From Blautia glucerasea (lineage in GTDB: Bacteria > Bacillota > Clostridia > Lachnospirales > Lachnospiraceae), in NCBI RefSeq assembly GCF_013304385.1, contig NZ_JAAITU010000008.1:1-64000 (forward strand): 64,000 nucleotides of DNA. The letters run 5' to 3'. Positions 53,486 to 62,214 of this stretch are shown here, piece by piece. The notes beneath the pieces were generated by a model. It did no database searches, was not told the DNA's origin, and was given only the letters and a program-made list of their open reading frames with translations. Position 1 is the first letter of the stretch, and every line of letters starts with the position of its first letter. The translations under genes were made by a program, and so were the position numbers.

Positions 53486-55105
53486 CTATTTAAATATAAT
53501 TTCATTCACAAGACTACTTTTTTCTCTTTGATCCGCCTCATTTTCATCAGGCATGTAAATACCATTAAATACTATTTTTATATTAAGTATTTCTCCAACT
53601 CTGTATCCATGGGAAGATGATATGTTTCCTTCATACAACCAATTTCTATCATCTTTTAATTCTTTTTCAAACACTTCCTCATCATTTATTTCTATTTTAA
53701 TATCAGTAACCATATCAAATTCTTTAGGAACATAACCGGACATGTATATCTGATTCCAATTACCTTTTTTTACTTCAATACTTCCCTCTTTTGCTATCCA
53801 GCGATAAGTTTCCTCTCCTTGTGGTAGCCATCCTTCATCAAAAATCACATTTTTATTACCTGCATATGGGAATGTTATCTCTAATGATTTCCAATAACCA
53901 ATATATGAAATCGCTATATAGCTCCATATTCCACATAAAAAAAATATGCACATCATCTTGAAAGTATATTGTATTGTTTTGTTACTATTTTCTTCGATTT
54001 CTACAACAGATTTTTCTGCTCTCTTAAATACTCTATTCCATAGTTTTTCCCATCCATTTTTCTTTCCAAGCAAGAAAGAAAAAAAATTATTTTTATTTAC
54101 TATTTTCCATAATTCCATACTAAAAGCCACAGAAAAAACAGTAATAAAAAGCCAATATTTTTTTATTGAATCGGCTGGAGTTGTCAACTGGACTTCTTGC
54201 ATTGTAATTATTCCCAATTTAGCCAATATCAAGAATAATATTTTAAACGCCATAAAGTGAAATACTAAAATTCCGAATGTACTTTTTCCAATTTCGATCA
54301 ACGGTTTTTTCATTCTGTCATTAAGAAGTTTAACCAAACAACACGAAATCACTATTAACAATAAACTTCCCAATACTCCTGAACAATAATTTAAAACAAT
54401 ATTCCCAAATTTTTTGCTCGGATAATCCACTGTTGCGTCAAAATATTTTTGTGCAAAATATAAATATCCGCAAACAGCCACTCCTATTCCCACCAATTTG
54501 CCAGTTGAAATATCATCAATTTTTTTCCCTGATCTCATAATCTGACCAGTAGCAAAAAAGCCTTGTCCTATGAATGCCAAATTAATAGCATTAAACAGAC
54601 TATTTTCTACACAAAAATATCCAAACACAAATAAAGAAAGAGAAAATACAGCATATAAAATTCCGTTTTTATTACCACAAATCATGTAAATAATTCGTTG
54701 ACATATTTCAACTTGCATCAGAACCACTATAAACCATGTAGCCCCAAGCCACCAAACATAGTTCGTTCCTTCACAAACAAAGTTTTTTATTGTATCTATA
54801 AAACCTATATATCCACCATCATAAAAAACACTATAAACAGACGTTGCATTAAGTATTGCCATCAAGGCAGCTCCCATTATAGTCAAAAATAAAAGCGGGA
54901 TATACAACGAGTATATTTTTTTGTATACATAATGAACCGCACTGTCTCTGTCAAAATTGGTCGTATAGCCTGAAATGAAGAAAAAAGCGGCCATATGGAA
55001 TTGGTAAATATAATTATTAAATGCACCTGTTGCATGACCTACAACAACTAATATGATTCCCAGTGCTTTATATATATCTACCCATTCAATTCGCTTTTTC
55101 TCCAT
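53486..55105 (-). CDS. Acyltransferase-3 family membrane protein
   Basis: 539 aa. About ten membrane helices in residues 8-355 with the acyltransferase-3 start KKRIEWVDIYKALGIILVVVGHATGAF, including the conserved His in VGHA. A tail of about 150 residues (385-539) follows one more helix and would lie outside. These enzymes O-acetylate surface polysaccharides. The coding sequence is clearly AT-richer than its neighbours, with many AAA, TTT and ATA codons, which suggests recent acquisition. It sits at the left end of the heptose sub-operon. Confidence 0.88.
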   Translation of the reverse strand: MEKKRIEWVDIYKALGIILVVVGHATGAFNNYIYQFHMAAFFFISGYTTNFDRDSAVHYVYKKIYSLYIPLLFLTIMGAALMAILNATSVYSVFYDGGYIGFIDTIKNFVCEGTNYVWWLGATWFIVVLMQVEICQRIIYMICGNKNGILYAVFSLSLFVFGYFCVENSLFNAINLAFIGQGFFATGQIMRSGKKIDDISTGKLVGIGVAVCGYLYFAQKYFDATVDYPSKKFGNIVLNYCSGVLGSLLLIVISCCLVKLLNDRMKKPLIEIGKSTFGILVFHFMAFKILFLILAKLGIITMQEVQLTTPADSIKKYWLFITVFSVAFSMELWKIVNKNNFFSFLLGKKNGWEKLWNRVFKRAEKSVVEIEENSNKTIQYTFKMMCIFFLCGIWSYIAISYIGYWKSLEITFPYAGNKNVIFDEGWLPQGEETYRWIAKEGSIEVKKGNWNQIYMSGYVPKEFDMVTDIKIEINDEEVFEKELKDDRNWLYEGNISSSHGYRVGEILNIKIVFNGIYMPDENEADQREKSSLVNEIIFK

Positions 55106-55120
55106 CCTAAAACTCTCTCC

Positions 55121-55759
55121 TTAAAAAAATCTCTCTTCCAACATCAAACACAATGCATGATAAACCGGTAAATGAAGTTCCTGAATCTTAAATGTCTCCA
55201 TTTCATTCACAACAATAGCAACATCCACTTTATCTTTCAGTTTTCCGCCGTCTTTGCCTGTCAGTGCAATAGTCTTCATCCCTTTTGCACGTGCAACAAT
55301 AGCTGCATAATTTACGTTTACTGAATTTCCGGATGTGGAAATTCCAAGAAAAACATCTCCCGGGTTTCCGTATCCCTGTACCTCCTGTGCCAGAATCAAA
55401 AGACCATCTACATCATTAAGAAATGCAGTGTTCAAGCCAATATTCATATTCAAGGACAAAGCAGGTAAAGTACCTTCAAGCTTCTCGGCCAATACACTTC
55501 CCATTTCCGGATCCAGCTGGATCATCTTGTTTTTTAAATCTTCTTCCAACGGCCGTCTTTTAATAAAGCTTTTCATAAGCTCGCCAACAATATGCTCCGC
55601 ATCTGCTGCGCTTCCACCGTTTCCAGCCACTAGCAGTTTGTTCCCATTTAGATAGCACTCTTCCAGCACTTTATAAGCCTGGTAAATATCGTCCTTACTG
55701 GATTCCAACACTGGATATCTTTCAATTAAATTGTTGAAAATTTCTTCAATTTTGCTCAT
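55121..55759 (-). CDS. gmhA: Sedoheptulose-7-phosphate isomerase
   Basis: 212 aa SIS-domain isomerase. LLVAGNGGSAADAEHIVGEL is the phosphosugar-binding signature; DVFLGISTSGNSVNVNYA and MKTIALTGKDGGKLKD follow, and ELHLPVYHALCLMLEE ends the protein. It converts sedoheptulose 7-phosphate to D-glycero-D-manno-heptose 7-phosphate. The other three enzymes of the GDP-heptose branch are next to it, which fixes the pathway. It begins two bases after the gmhB stop. Confidence 0.95.
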   Translation of the reverse strand: MSKIEEIFNNLIERYPVLESSKDDIYQAYKVLEECYLNGNKLLVAGNGGSAADAEHIVGELMKSFIKRRPLEEDLKNKMIQLDPEMGSVLAEKLEGTLPALSLNMNIGLNTAFLNDVDGLLILAQEVQGYGNPGDVFLGISTSGNSVNVNYAAIVARAKGMKTIALTGKDGGKLKDKVDVAIVVNEMETFKIQELHLPVYHALCLMLEERFF

Positions 55760-55761
55760 AA

Positions 55762-56331
55762 TTATCTCAGTCCTTTACATACAATATTATTTACTGCATC
55801 ATATAGATCATCTGCTATATATTGAAACAAATGGAATCCTTCCTTTTCCAATTGGCTTCCATATCCAGTTCTTACCAAAATCGTTTTCAAATGGAAATTG
55901 TTCCCAGCCTTAATGTCTCCTATATTGTCACCAATCATCCATGAATCCTCGATATCAACATCAAAGTCCTCACAGGCTTTTTCAAACAGTCCTGTTTCCG
56001 GTTTTCGACAATGACATTTCATTTTATATTTTCCTATGCCTGCATCCGGATGATGTGGACAATAATAAAATCCGTCTATATGTGCTTTATATTTACTCAG
56101 TTGTTCATTAACATATTGATGCAATTTTATTACATCATCTTCTGAATAATAGCCTCTCGCAACACCAGCCTGATTGGACACCACGATTACCTGATATCCG
56201 GCATTATTCAATCTTGCAATAGCTTCCGGAACTTTTGGAATAAATTCAAATTCTTCTGGACGATATAAGTAATTCTTCTCTACATTAATAGTTCCGTCCC
56301 TGTCCAGAAACACAGTTTTTCTGCCACTCAT
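55762..56331 (-). CDS. gmhB: D-glycero-D-manno-heptose 1,7-bisphosphate phosphatase
   Basis: 189 aa HAD-family phosphatase. Catalytic FLDRDGTIN, VVSNQAGVARG with the motif II Ser, the GmhB zinc loop (YCPHHPD...CHCRKP), and SWMIGDNIGDIKAGNN as motif IV. It removes the 7-phosphate. Start overlaps the hddA stop by four bases. In this branch the enzyme should act on the alpha-anomer made by HddA. Confidence 0.95.
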   Translation of the reverse strand: MSGRKTVFLDRDGTINVEKNYLYRPEEFEFIPKVPEAIARLNNAGYQVIVVSNQAGVARGYYSEDDVIKLHQYVNEQLSKYKAHIDGFYYCPHHPDAGIGKYKMKCHCRKPETGLFEKACEDFDVDIEDSWMIGDNIGDIKAGNNFHLKTILVRTGYGSQLEKEGFHLFQYIADDLYDAVNNIVCKGLR

Positions 56332-57404
56332 AATTTGAAATCAAACCGTCCTTCCGGAATCTGAACTTTAATATCCTGGTAATCCCACCGATTACTATCC
56401 ATCGTCCATGCCTGAGCTCCGCGAAGTTCAAAATTCCAGTCTGCCAACTGACCTCCTGCTTTTTCCATTCTTTCAGCAACTTTATGCTTTACATTATACG
56501 GGCAATACATTAAAAGATAACCGCCACCACCAGCACCAAGCAGCTTTCCTCCAAGTGCACCAGCTTTGACCGCTTCCTCGTATAATTCATCGATTTTGGG
56601 ATTGGTAATCTTATTGCTCATACGTTTCTTGCTATTCCAGCCATAGTCCAGTAATTTTCCAAAACTGTTAAGGTTTCCTTTTAATAATTCATCTTTCATA
56701 GCATAAGCTAACGCCTTTACCTCTGTCATGGCAGCCACTGCATCTGTCTCTTTTTTCTTATAATTATTCACCTGATCTGAAATAATATTGGCAGATACAT
56801 GAATGTTCCCAGTATAGCAAAGCAGCAGATTATATTGAAGTTCATGTATAATATCTTTTTTGATTCGAAGTGGATTTACTACCACATCATTTTTCCCATG
56901 AAATTCAATAAAATTAAAACCACCAAAGGTAGCAGCATATTGATCCTGATAACCGCCTGAAATCCCAAGTACTTCTCGTTCCACATGGTATGCCAGATCT
57001 GCCATTTCATAAGCATCCATTGTAACGCCTTTCCACTTTGCCATTGCCATCAGCAAAGAGACCATGACCGTAGAGGAAGTTCCAAGACCAGAGCCTGGAG
57101 GCGCATCACACTGCAAGTAAACCTCGCACCCCTGATTAATATCCAGTGCATTTAAAGCAGCTTTTACTAAATCAAGTTTACCATCATATACATAATTTTC
57201 TTTCGCATTGTATTTAACAGTCATATCAAAATCCAGGGAATGAACTGTGATCTGATCATTTTCTTTGGGCAAGATTGAACAATATGCATATTTGTTAATC
57301 GTACTGCCTATTATGGCTCCACCATGTTCCACACAATATGGTTCCACATCTGTACCGCCACCGCCAAAACTAACTCTGAGTGGTGCTCTTCCTCTTATAA
57401 TCAT
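56328..57404 (-). CDS. hddA: D-glycero-alpha-D-manno-heptose 7-phosphate kinase
   Basis: 358 aa GHMP kinase. N-terminal RGRAPLRVSFGGGGTDVEPY, the ATP loop PPGSGLGTSSTVMVS, and the C-terminal GALGGKLLGAGGGGYLL motif. It makes the 1,7-bisphosphate. Presence of HddA with HddC, rather than HldE, shows the GDP-alpha-heptose branch used for S-layer and capsule glycans. Confidence 0.95.
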   Translation of the reverse strand: MIIRGRAPLRVSFGGGGTDVEPYCVEHGGAIIGSTINKYAYCSILPKENDQITVHSLDFDMTVKYNAKENYVYDGKLDLVKAALNALDINQGCEVYLQCDAPPGSGLGTSSTVMVSLLMAMAKWKGVTMDAYEMADLAYHVEREVLGISGGYQDQYAATFGGFNFIEFHGKNDVVVNPLRIKKDIIHELQYNLLLCYTGNIHVSANIISDQVNNYKKKETDAVAAMTEVKALAYAMKDELLKGNLNSFGKLLDYGWNSKKRMSNKITNPKIDELYEEAVKAGALGGKLLGAGGGGYLLMYCPYNVKHKVAERMEKAGGQLADWNFELRGAQAWTMDSNRWDYQDIKVQIPEGRFDFKL

Positions 57405-57417
57405 TGTTTACTCTCCG

Positions 57418-58128
57418 TTAAAATTCTATGTTTTTTTGTTCTACATCTTTAATAAACTTAAAATAATCGTCCGGCACACCAATGTCAATAAAATATCCTT
57501 CATTTACAACTGCACCAAGTTTTTTCTTTTCAGCCAACATTTGAGGAATAATTTCATTCTCCAGCGAACATTTTTTTCCTTCAGGAATTAAATCCAACAC
57601 AGTTTTCCGCATTAAATAAATTCCTCCATTTATAACCCCGGAAATATGATCACTGACCTTTTCATTAAAACCAATAATCATATGGTTATCCAGTTTTACA
57701 CTGCCGTATCTGGATACATCCGGAACCTTTCTCAAAACCAGTGCCATGTCCATATTTTCACTTTTATACAGATCAATTGCGTCACTGTAAGCAGCCTGAT
57801 AAAATGTATCTGCATTCAAAACAAAAAACTCTGATTCTTTAATATACTGACCAGCATTTTTTATTGCGCCCGCAGTCCCTAACTGCTCTTTTTCGTAGGA
57901 ATATTCAATATGCACGTCCAATTGCTCGCCGTTTCCAAAATACTCCTCCACCATTTCACCTTTGTAGCCAACAGCCAGAACAATATCGGTTATTCCATGT
58001 TTCTTTAACTCCAAAATCAAATATTCCATGAAAGGTTTCCCACATACGTCTGCCATAGGCTTGGGTCTGTCATTAACCACACTTTTCAGTCTCGTTCCAA
58101 GACCTCCTGCAAGAAGTACTGCCTGCAT
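57418..58128 (-). CDS. hddC: D-glycero-alpha-D-manno-heptose 1-phosphate guanylyltransferase
   Basis: 236 aa nucleotidyltransferase. N-terminal MQAVLLAGGLGTRLKSVVND, PKPMADVCGKPF, and the metal site in FFVLNADTFY. It forms GDP-D-glycero-alpha-D-manno-heptose. By sequence alone the base (GDP versus other) is not certain, but the adjacent GmhA, GmhB and HddA genes support HddC. Starts 12 bases after the stop of the 1357-aa gene. Confidence 0.92.
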   Translation of the reverse strand: MQAVLLAGGLGTRLKSVVNDRPKPMADVCGKPFMEYLILELKKHGITDIVLAVGYKGEMVEEYFGNGEQLDVHIEYSYEKEQLGTAGAIKNAGQYIKESEFFVLNADTFYQAAYSDAIDLYKSENMDMALVLRKVPDVSRYGSVKLDNHMIIGFNEKVSDHISGVINGGIYLMRKTVLDLIPEGKKCSLENEIIPQMLAEKKKLGAVVNEGYFIDIGVPDDYFKFIKDVEQKNIEF

Positions 58129-58140
58129 TTTTATGCTCCT

Positions 58141-61100
58141 TTATTCAAAATCCTCTTTTACTATGTTCCAAACTGCTTCAAGACTAAAATTCTGCTTTAC
58201 AAGCTTCTGGTAGTCCTTAACGGTCTGTGCAAGGACAGTCTCATCCTGATATAACCGGATAACTGCATTTGCAAAATCTTCCGCATCATCAGCCACCTTA
58301 ACAACTCTTTCAGGATCTGGAATACCCTCAATACCAACAGAAGTAGTTACCATAGGAGTACCATAGTATAAAGCTTCTACAACTTTGCCCTTTACCCCTG
58401 CTCCATATCGAAGCGGAACAACTACCAACCGACATGTATCATACAATCTGGCCAGTTCTTCTTCAGATACAAACCCTTTTACAATTATGCCATTTCCCTC
58501 TAGTTTTTCAATCTCTGGTGTTACAGAGGAGCCTACAATGTAAAATGGCATCTGAATCTTCTGGCGAATAAGCGGATATATTTCTTTTGCAAACCAAAGT
58601 ACAGCATCTGCATTTGGTGGATGTCCAAACCCGCCTACAAATACAATTCCCTCTCTTTTCGCAAAGTCCATTGGAATGTTATTTCTAAATTGCTCATATA
58701 CATATGCTGTGATGGCTTTCACAGGAATGGTTGCATCAATTTTATGAATTGCTTCTTCCTCAACATAAGAAGGATAATAACTGATATCAGCTTTGCGCAT
58801 AATATACAATTCCTTTTCCAGCCATTCATCAGATTCATTCTTTTTCTCAATGTCACCAGTCAGTTCATATTCCCGCTGAAGTCTTAAAAAATGCAGATCA
58901 TGTCCATAGTATATACACTTAATATCCGTATTTTCTCTGATGAAATCAATATATTTGATTGTAATATGTGGTCTGTTTAAATAAGCAAAATCAATGCACT
59001 TCTTGTTCTCCAAAAGCCATTCCTGCCAATGTTGTGCATACCACGGACCATAAAGTACTTCGATTCCCATTTGCTGAAGAATAGTTGTATAAGGTTCTTG
59101 CTGGTAGAAGTTGTCACCAATAAATTTTACCATATATCCTTTTTCAACAAACATTCTTAAGTACTGGATAGTTGTTTTAGATCCGGCATCTTTGTCAAAC
59201 TGTGGCACATAATGGTCAACCACCAGAATGGTCTTTTTATTTTGACTTCTTTCTCTGGCTTTAAATACAAATTGACCACATTCATATTGTTTGTCCAGTT
59301 CATCTTTCCAGCGCTTCTTCATTTTAATGCTGTTTTCCACCTGATATTGTTTAATCCCCGTATTCAAATCCGTTCCATTTGATTTCCCCTCAAAATGAAC
59401 TACCACGGATAATGGCTGATATACTACCCGATATCCGGCTTTTCTGACTCTAAATGCAAGATCCGAATCCTCACAATACGCAGGTGCAAAATACTCATCA
59501 AAGCCCCCTAATTCTTCCCACAGACTTCTTCTTATCAGGATTGAAGCACCAGAAATGTAATCCACATCTCTGACATAGTTATATTCTGGTTTCGTGGCAT
59601 CATCGTTTCTGCCGTAATTCCACCCACTTCCATCACGCCAGATAATCCCACCGGCTTCCTGGAGCGTTCCGTCAGCATATACAAGTTTGGAGCCTGCCAT
59701 TCCGATCGTTTGATCTTTTTCGCAAAGATCAACAAGCGGCTTTAACCAATTATCCTGTACCTGGGTATCATTATTTAAGAATAAAACATATTTCCCCTTG
59801 GCTTTTTGGGCAGCATTATTGCAATTGCGAAGGAACAACATATTACTTGGAGTTCTGGCAATTATAAGATTCTCAACAACAGAAGCTATCTTTGTTGTCA
59901 AGTCATTCGAGCAATCGTCTGCTAAAATAACCTCATAAGATACGTTTTCACTGTTTTCTAAAATTGATTTTATACAATAATATGTATAAGTAAACTGGTT
60001 GTATGCTGGGATGACAATAGATACTGTTGGATGATCATACTGTGGAAGTTTCAATACTTCACATTCGTGAATATCTGTGATTTCATCATATATTTTTTCA
60101 TCTACATCAACTTTTATCTGTTTCAGTTCTCCCTGGTGATAATCGCGCATTAAGTGTTCATAAGCGCCCTTAATCCCTTCATTCTTTACATAACCATACG
60201 CAATTTTTAATTCTTGCATATTCACATGTGTCATCATGCGACCAAAAGCATAAAGATTTCTTCCGATGAATCTTGGGAATATCATAATACAATCATAAGT
60301 ATGGCAGATGAAGCGCATGATTTTGTACATCTTTGAATGTACGATTGCATCTCGTTCTCTTTCAGCTGGAAGGAGCATCTCAATGTGTCCTTTTTTATTA
60401 AGAATCTCCTGCCTAAGTTCAATCTCCATCTCTTTAAATTGATTTAACTCATGCTCGCTTTTATTCAGTTCATCTTGCAAATCAGTTATTTCACTTAAAA
60501 GTTTCTGATTTTCCATTTTTAATATATGCTCTGTTGTTTCAAGTTCACGTTCCGTTTTTTCTTTTGCACTCTGTAAACATGCTATTTTATTTTTAACTGT
60601 CCATTCATCATTAAAGCGATTGCAATATCCTCCATCCCCATAAAAATCAGTCTGTCTATACAGAACTTTAGACCATATATGGCTTTCAAGAGCATTAAAA
60701 ACCGAAGTTTCTTTTCCAATATTCAAATAATTCCAAATTTCCTGTAAACTAATATCTGTTTTTTCCTGGAGACGTGAATATGCAGAATTCACAGCATAAT
60801 ACAAAATAAAATTAAGCGGAACATTGTCAAAACACCATTCTTGATCATAAAAAATAAACTTACCATTTTCATAAAAGCTATTATAAAATGTCAGATCAAC
60901 AAAACCTTTTTCAAGTATTGGTCCCATTTGATATTCTGAAACATCGATGTTCAATTCATCTACAATACTTTTGTCAAAAACCATGTCACTTGACTTCACA
61001 AGCTCAGTTCTAAATTCTTCCAAGAAAGAGAATAATCCAGAACGATCATTATTTCTCAATAATTTTCCAAAATAATCTTGTGCACTCACGCCGTGATATG

Positions 61101-62214
61101 CATCACATTTTAAGGTGTTCCCTTCACGTACATACCCTAAAATATCAATGCCCCTTTGCTTTAAGAATTCTGTATTATAGTAAATATTATCAATATGTTG
61201 TACTGCTTGTTCATGCATTGGTATTTTATAAATAGATCCATCATTGTACAAAACAGTACTGACTCTATATATTTTTTTCACTTCTCCTTTACTAGAAACA
61301 TAAATCACTTTTCTTTCCTTTTTTTGCTGTAAACTACACTCTACCAAATATGAATTAGCAAAAAAATCCAGCACATTATTTTCCAGAATATCTTTGTATA
61401 AATATTTTTCATTCATAGTTAGCAAACTATTTTTTGAATAAGTAAACGAGACTTTTTGCAAGTTAAGATAATCTGGTTTGTACTCATCTGTTGCGATAAT
61501 TTCAGGAAATTTATAATCGGGCAGAACATAATAAAATCGCTTATTCTTAAAACCTACATTATTCAACAATTGTTCTAATTCACTCTTGGAAAAAGTCCTT
61601 GGAGTATGTTTCTGCTCATATCCTTCCAATCCCACATATGGTTCTTGTAAATGATCCTCAGAGCCACCCACCCAATATTTTAATCCAGTTTTATTCTCAA
61701 TTGCAAACAATAGAACCCCATCAGGTTTCAAAAAGCTTTTTGCCTTCTCAATGAAATCATTATATGGATTTGATGATTCTAAAAACACATCTGCATATTC
61801 AAGCACACCAATAAATACAACATAATCAAATTTTTGAGGACTTTCCCATTTTAAAATATCCTCAGTAACAATCTTAAGATTCTTTCTCTCTGAATAACGT
61901 GCTTTAATAACAGAAGCACGTGCTTCACTCATTTCTACAGAAACAACACTCTTAGCTTTCTCACACAATAAACCAGTCAATGCCCCCATACCTGCTCCGA
62001 CTTCCAGGACATCTGCATCTTTCTTAAAGGGATACCAGTTCAAAATGTTCCATCGAACTGAGGAAAACGTATTATTCACAGTATATTCACTACACTTTCC
62101 AATGTAATCCTGAACTGTATCTTCCGGATATCGTTGAGCGATATCCAACATTTTATTTTCTGTAGTTTCACCATCGGAATATACAATTTTATCATTCTGA
62201 TTTTTTACAATCAT
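58141..62214 (-). CDS. Multi-domain methyltransferase / kinase-like / coiled-coil / GT2 / GT4 protein
   Basis: 1357 aa. (1) SAM methyltransferase at about 60-230: VLEVGAGMGAL at 69-79, VSVEMSE at 91-97. (2) Kinase-like domain at about 290-520: Lys in EVKKIYRV near 313, D440-x4-N445 like a catalytic loop, and Asp457 in FYDQEW like the metal-binding Asp. (3) Coiled coil at about 543-615. (4) GT2 domain at about 728-970: VSIVIPAYNQ, ADDCSN, LNNDTQV, EDSDLAF. (5) GT4-like domain at about 995-1357: GGFGHPPNADAV, VEALYYGTPMV. Domains 1-3 follow the order of WbdD, the cap-adding chain-length regulator of ABC-exported O antigens. It overlaps wzt by four bases. The MTase and GT calls are firm; the kinase call is moderate. 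Confidence 0.88.
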   Translation of the reverse strand: MIVKNQNDKIVYSDGETTENKMLDIAQRYPEDTVQDYIGKCSEYTVNNTFSSVRWNILNWYPFKKDADVLEVGAGMGALTGLLCEKAKSVVSVEMSEARASVIKARYSERKNLKIVTEDILKWESPQKFDYVVFIGVLEYADVFLESSNPYNDFIEKAKSFLKPDGVLLFAIENKTGLKYWVGGSEDHLQEPYVGLEGYEQKHTPRTFSKSELEQLLNNVGFKNKRFYYVLPDYKFPEIIATDEYKPDYLNLQKVSFTYSKNSLLTMNEKYLYKDILENNVLDFFANSYLVECSLQQKKERKVIYVSSKGEVKKIYRVSTVLYNDGSIYKIPMHEQAVQHIDNIYYNTEFLKQRGIDILGYVREGNTLKCDAYHGVSAQDYFGKLLRNNDRSGLFSFLEEFRTELVKSSDMVFDKSIVDELNIDVSEYQMGPILEKGFVDLTFYNSFYENGKFIFYDQEWCFDNVPLNFILYYAVNSAYSRLQEKTDISLQEIWNYLNIGKETSVFNALESHIWSKVLYRQTDFYGDGGYCNRFNDEWTVKNKIACLQSAKEKTERELETTEHILKMENQKLLSEITDLQDELNKSEHELNQFKEMEIELRQEILNKKGHIEMLLPAERERDAIVHSKMYKIMRFICHTYDCIMIFPRFIGRNLYAFGRMMTHVNMQELKIAYGYVKNEGIKGAYEHLMRDYHQGELKQIKVDVDEKIYDEITDIHECEVLKLPQYDHPTVSIVIPAYNQFTYTYYCIKSILENSENVSYEVILADDCSNDLTTKIASVVENLIIARTPSNMLFLRNCNNAAQKAKGKYVLFLNNDTQVQDNWLKPLVDLCEKDQTIGMAGSKLVYADGTLQEAGGIIWRDGSGWNYGRNDDATKPEYNYVRDVDYISGASILIRRSLWEELGGFDEYFAPAYCEDSDLAFRVRKAGYRVVYQPLSVVVHFEGKSNGTDLNTGIKQYQVENSIKMKKRWKDELDKQYECGQFVFKARERSQNKKTILVVDHYVPQFDKDAGSKTTIQYLRMFVEKGYMVKFIGDNFYQQEPYTTILQQMGIEVLYGPWYAQHWQEWLLENKKCIDFAYLNRPHITIKYIDFIRENTDIKCIYYGHDLHFLRLQREYELTGDIEKKNESDEWLEKELYIMRKADISYYPSYVEEEAIHKIDATIPVKAITAYVYEQFRNNIPMDFAKREGIVFVGGFGHPPNADAVLWFAKEIYPLIRQKIQMPFYIVGSSVTPEIEKLEGNGIIVKGFVSEEELARLYDTCRLVVVPLRYGAGVKGKVVEALYYGTPMVTTSVGIEGIPDPERVVKVADDAEDFANAVIRLYQDETVLAQTVKDYQKLVKQNFSLEAVWNIVKEDFE

